Assembly: GCA_903958915.1 (NCBI GenBank)
Contig: CAJBVC010000911.1
Span: 1-8,916 of the forward strand
Direction of reading: 5' to 3'
Origin: an uncultured beta proteobacterium
GTDB lineage: Bacteria; Pseudomonadota; Gammaproteobacteria; Burkholderiales; Burkholderiaceae_C
Length of the DNA: 8,916 bases
The position numbers and the translations under genes were made by a program. Below are positions 8,159 to 8,916 of the stretch, piece after piece. The notes under the pieces are model-generated. The model was not told the origin of the DNA and searched no databases. It saw only the letters and a list, made by a program, of their open reading frames with translations. Each line of letters starts with the position of its first letter. Position 1 is the stretch's first letter.

Positions 8159-8242
8159 CCTTCAGAGGGACACAAACGCAGGTCTGAAAGAACGACTCCG
8201 CGCTGCTGCCCATCGTTCCAAAGAACTATGCGGATGCCGCAC
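8159..8242. other. Leader region upstream of narK1, no recognised site
   Basis: This is the narK1-proximal part of the 143-bp gap between the ABC ATPase gene and narK1, where a nitrate/anaerobiosis promoter would be expected. I see no TTGAT-N4-ATCAA FNR box and no clear NarL heptamer pair, nor a convincing sigma-70 -35/-10 pair. No small open frame with a ribosome binding site was noted. Either the operon promoter lies further upstream, beyond the right edge, or the site is too degenerate to see by eye. Confidence 0.4.
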
Positions 8243-8300
8243 GCTACGAAATCAGTAGCAGCTAGCGCACGTTCTGCAGGCGCAGGAGGCCCTTCTTTGC
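8243..8300 (+). repeat. Intergenic repeat (family B, copy 2) between the ABC ATPase gene and narK1
   Basis: On the plus strand the element starts with the inverted repeat gctac-N7-gtagc (8243-8259), continues agctagcgcac, a variable middle, then gcgcaggaggcc and a T-rich tail. It shares the layout of the element at 5098-5145 but in the opposite orientation, and starts directly beside the stop codon of the ATPase gene. Similarity is moderate (about 23 of 40 aligned positions), so these are diverged members of one family. A role as a transcription or stability boundary between the ABC genes and narK1 is possible but not shown. Confidence 0.6.
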
Positions 8301-8301
8301 T

Positions 8302-8916
8302 CTAGGAATGCCCACCAGCGGCGAGGAAGCCCAGTAATTCTTCCCGCAAGGGGTAGTAGTCGGGATGCTCGAGCAGCATCTTTCGCGTGCGGGGACGCGG
8401 CAAGTCGATCTTGAGCACTCTGCCGACCTTGGCGCGCGGGCCGTTGGTCATCATCACCACGCGATCGGCCAGCAAAATGGCTTCGTCCACATCGTGGGTG
8501 ACCATCATGGCGGTGAGCCGGCTGCGCAGCCACACTTCCATCAGTACTTCCTGCAAATCCCAGCGGGTCAGGGAGTCAAGCATGCCAAAGGGTTCGTCGA
8601 GCAACAGCAGTTTGGGCGACAGCGCAAATGCGCGGGCGATACCGACCCGCTGTTTCATGCCATTGGACAACTCGGCAGCCTTCTTGTCGGCGGCCTCGGC
8701 CAACCCCACCCGTTCCAGATAGTGGGCACAGATTTCCTTGCGTTGCTGGCGCGTGGCGTGGGGGTAGACCTGTTCGATGCCCAGCGCTACGTTGTCGAAA
8801 GCGCTCAACCAGGGCAACAGGCTAGGCGCCTGAAAGACGATGCCGCGGTCAGGGCCGGCATTGACCACCTTGCGCTGGTCGAGCGAGATATCGCCCTCGC
8901 TAATTTCTGTCAGTCC
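8302..8916 (-). CDS. nrtD: Nitrate-type ABC transporter ATP-binding protein, 5' end beyond the window
   Basis: This is the cytoplasmic ATPase of an ABC importer, most like the NrtD/NasD/SsuB/TauB group that energises uptake of nitrate and related anions. The reading frame stays open to the right edge, giving 204 residues plus the stop. The start and Walker A lie outside; the first visible residues, GLTEISEGDISL, normally follow Walker A by some 15 residues. Visible motifs, numbered within the window, are the Q-loop at VFQ29 followed by APSLLPWLSAFDNV, the ABC signature LSNGMKQRVGIARA at 83-96, Walker B LLLLDEPFG at 103-111, a D-loop at LD114, and the H-loop His141 in MVTHDVDEA. The signature has LSNGM instead of LSGGQ, common in this group. 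Nitrate specificity is inferred from the adjacent nar genes; the ATPase alone cannot separate nitrate from cyanate, taurine or sulfonate transport. Confidence 0.85.
   Translation of the reverse strand, partial: GLTEISEGDISLDQRKVVNAGPDRGIVFQAPSLLPWLSAFDNVALGIEQVYPHATRQQRKEICAHYLERVGLAEAADKKAAELSNGMKQRVGIARAFALSPKLLLLDEPFGMLDSLTRWDLQEVLMEVWLRSRLTAMMVTHDVDEAILLADRVVMMTNGPRAKVGRVLKIDLPRPRTRKMLLEHPDYYPLREELLGFLAAGGHS

Noticed and set aside
8866..8868. GTG as the start of the ABC ATPase gene
   Set aside because: The frame stays open to the right edge and the upstream codons give GLTEISEGDISL, a normal continuation of an ABC domain after Walker A, so the gene is simply cut by the window.

Overview
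The window is a stretch of a respiratory nitrate reduction locus. All recognised genes lie on the minus strand, so the locus reads from right to left. In transcription order it holds: the C-terminal three quarters of an ABC transporter ATPase of the nitrate/taurine importer type (nrtD/nasD-like, cut by the right edge); narK1, a type I nitrate MFS transporter; narK2, a type II nitrate/nitrite MFS transporter; narG, the complete molybdenum catalytic subunit of the membrane-bound nitrate reductase; and the first about 349 codons of narH, the iron-sulfur subunit, cut by the left edge. narJ and narI would be expected just beyond the left edge, giving the familiar narK1K2GHJI arrangement.

The genes form one pathway. 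NarK1 (nitrate with protons) and NarK2 (nitrate/nitrite exchange) bring nitrate in and carry nitrite out. NarG reduces nitrate at a Mo-bisMGD centre facing the cytoplasm. NarH passes electrons to it from the membrane cytochrome b subunit NarI (not in the window). The ABC ATPase upstream adds a likely ATP-driven uptake route, usually assimilatory, on the same strand.

The GC content, the NarK1-NarK2-NarGH order and especially the non-coding repeats suggest a betaproteobacterium of the Comamonadaceae (Rhodoferax/Polaromonas/Acidovorax-like). That assignment is inference from recalled sequence style, not from a search.

The unusual content is the repeats. Family A is a composite of about 75 bp made of two adjacent GC-rich dyads. 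One copy fills most of the 132-bp narG-narH gap. A second copy, in the opposite orientation, lies inside the narG reading frame without breaking it and adds about 26 residues compared with E. coli NarG as I recall it. Family B is a different intergenic element of about 45 to 60 bp, found once between narK2 and narG and once between the ABC ATPase gene and narK1. Three of the four intergenic gaps therefore hold repeats; the exception is the 33-bp narK1-narK2 gap. No tRNA, rRNA, CRISPR array, insertion sequence, convincing FNR/NarL site or intrinsic terminator was seen, and no gap exceeds 150 bp.
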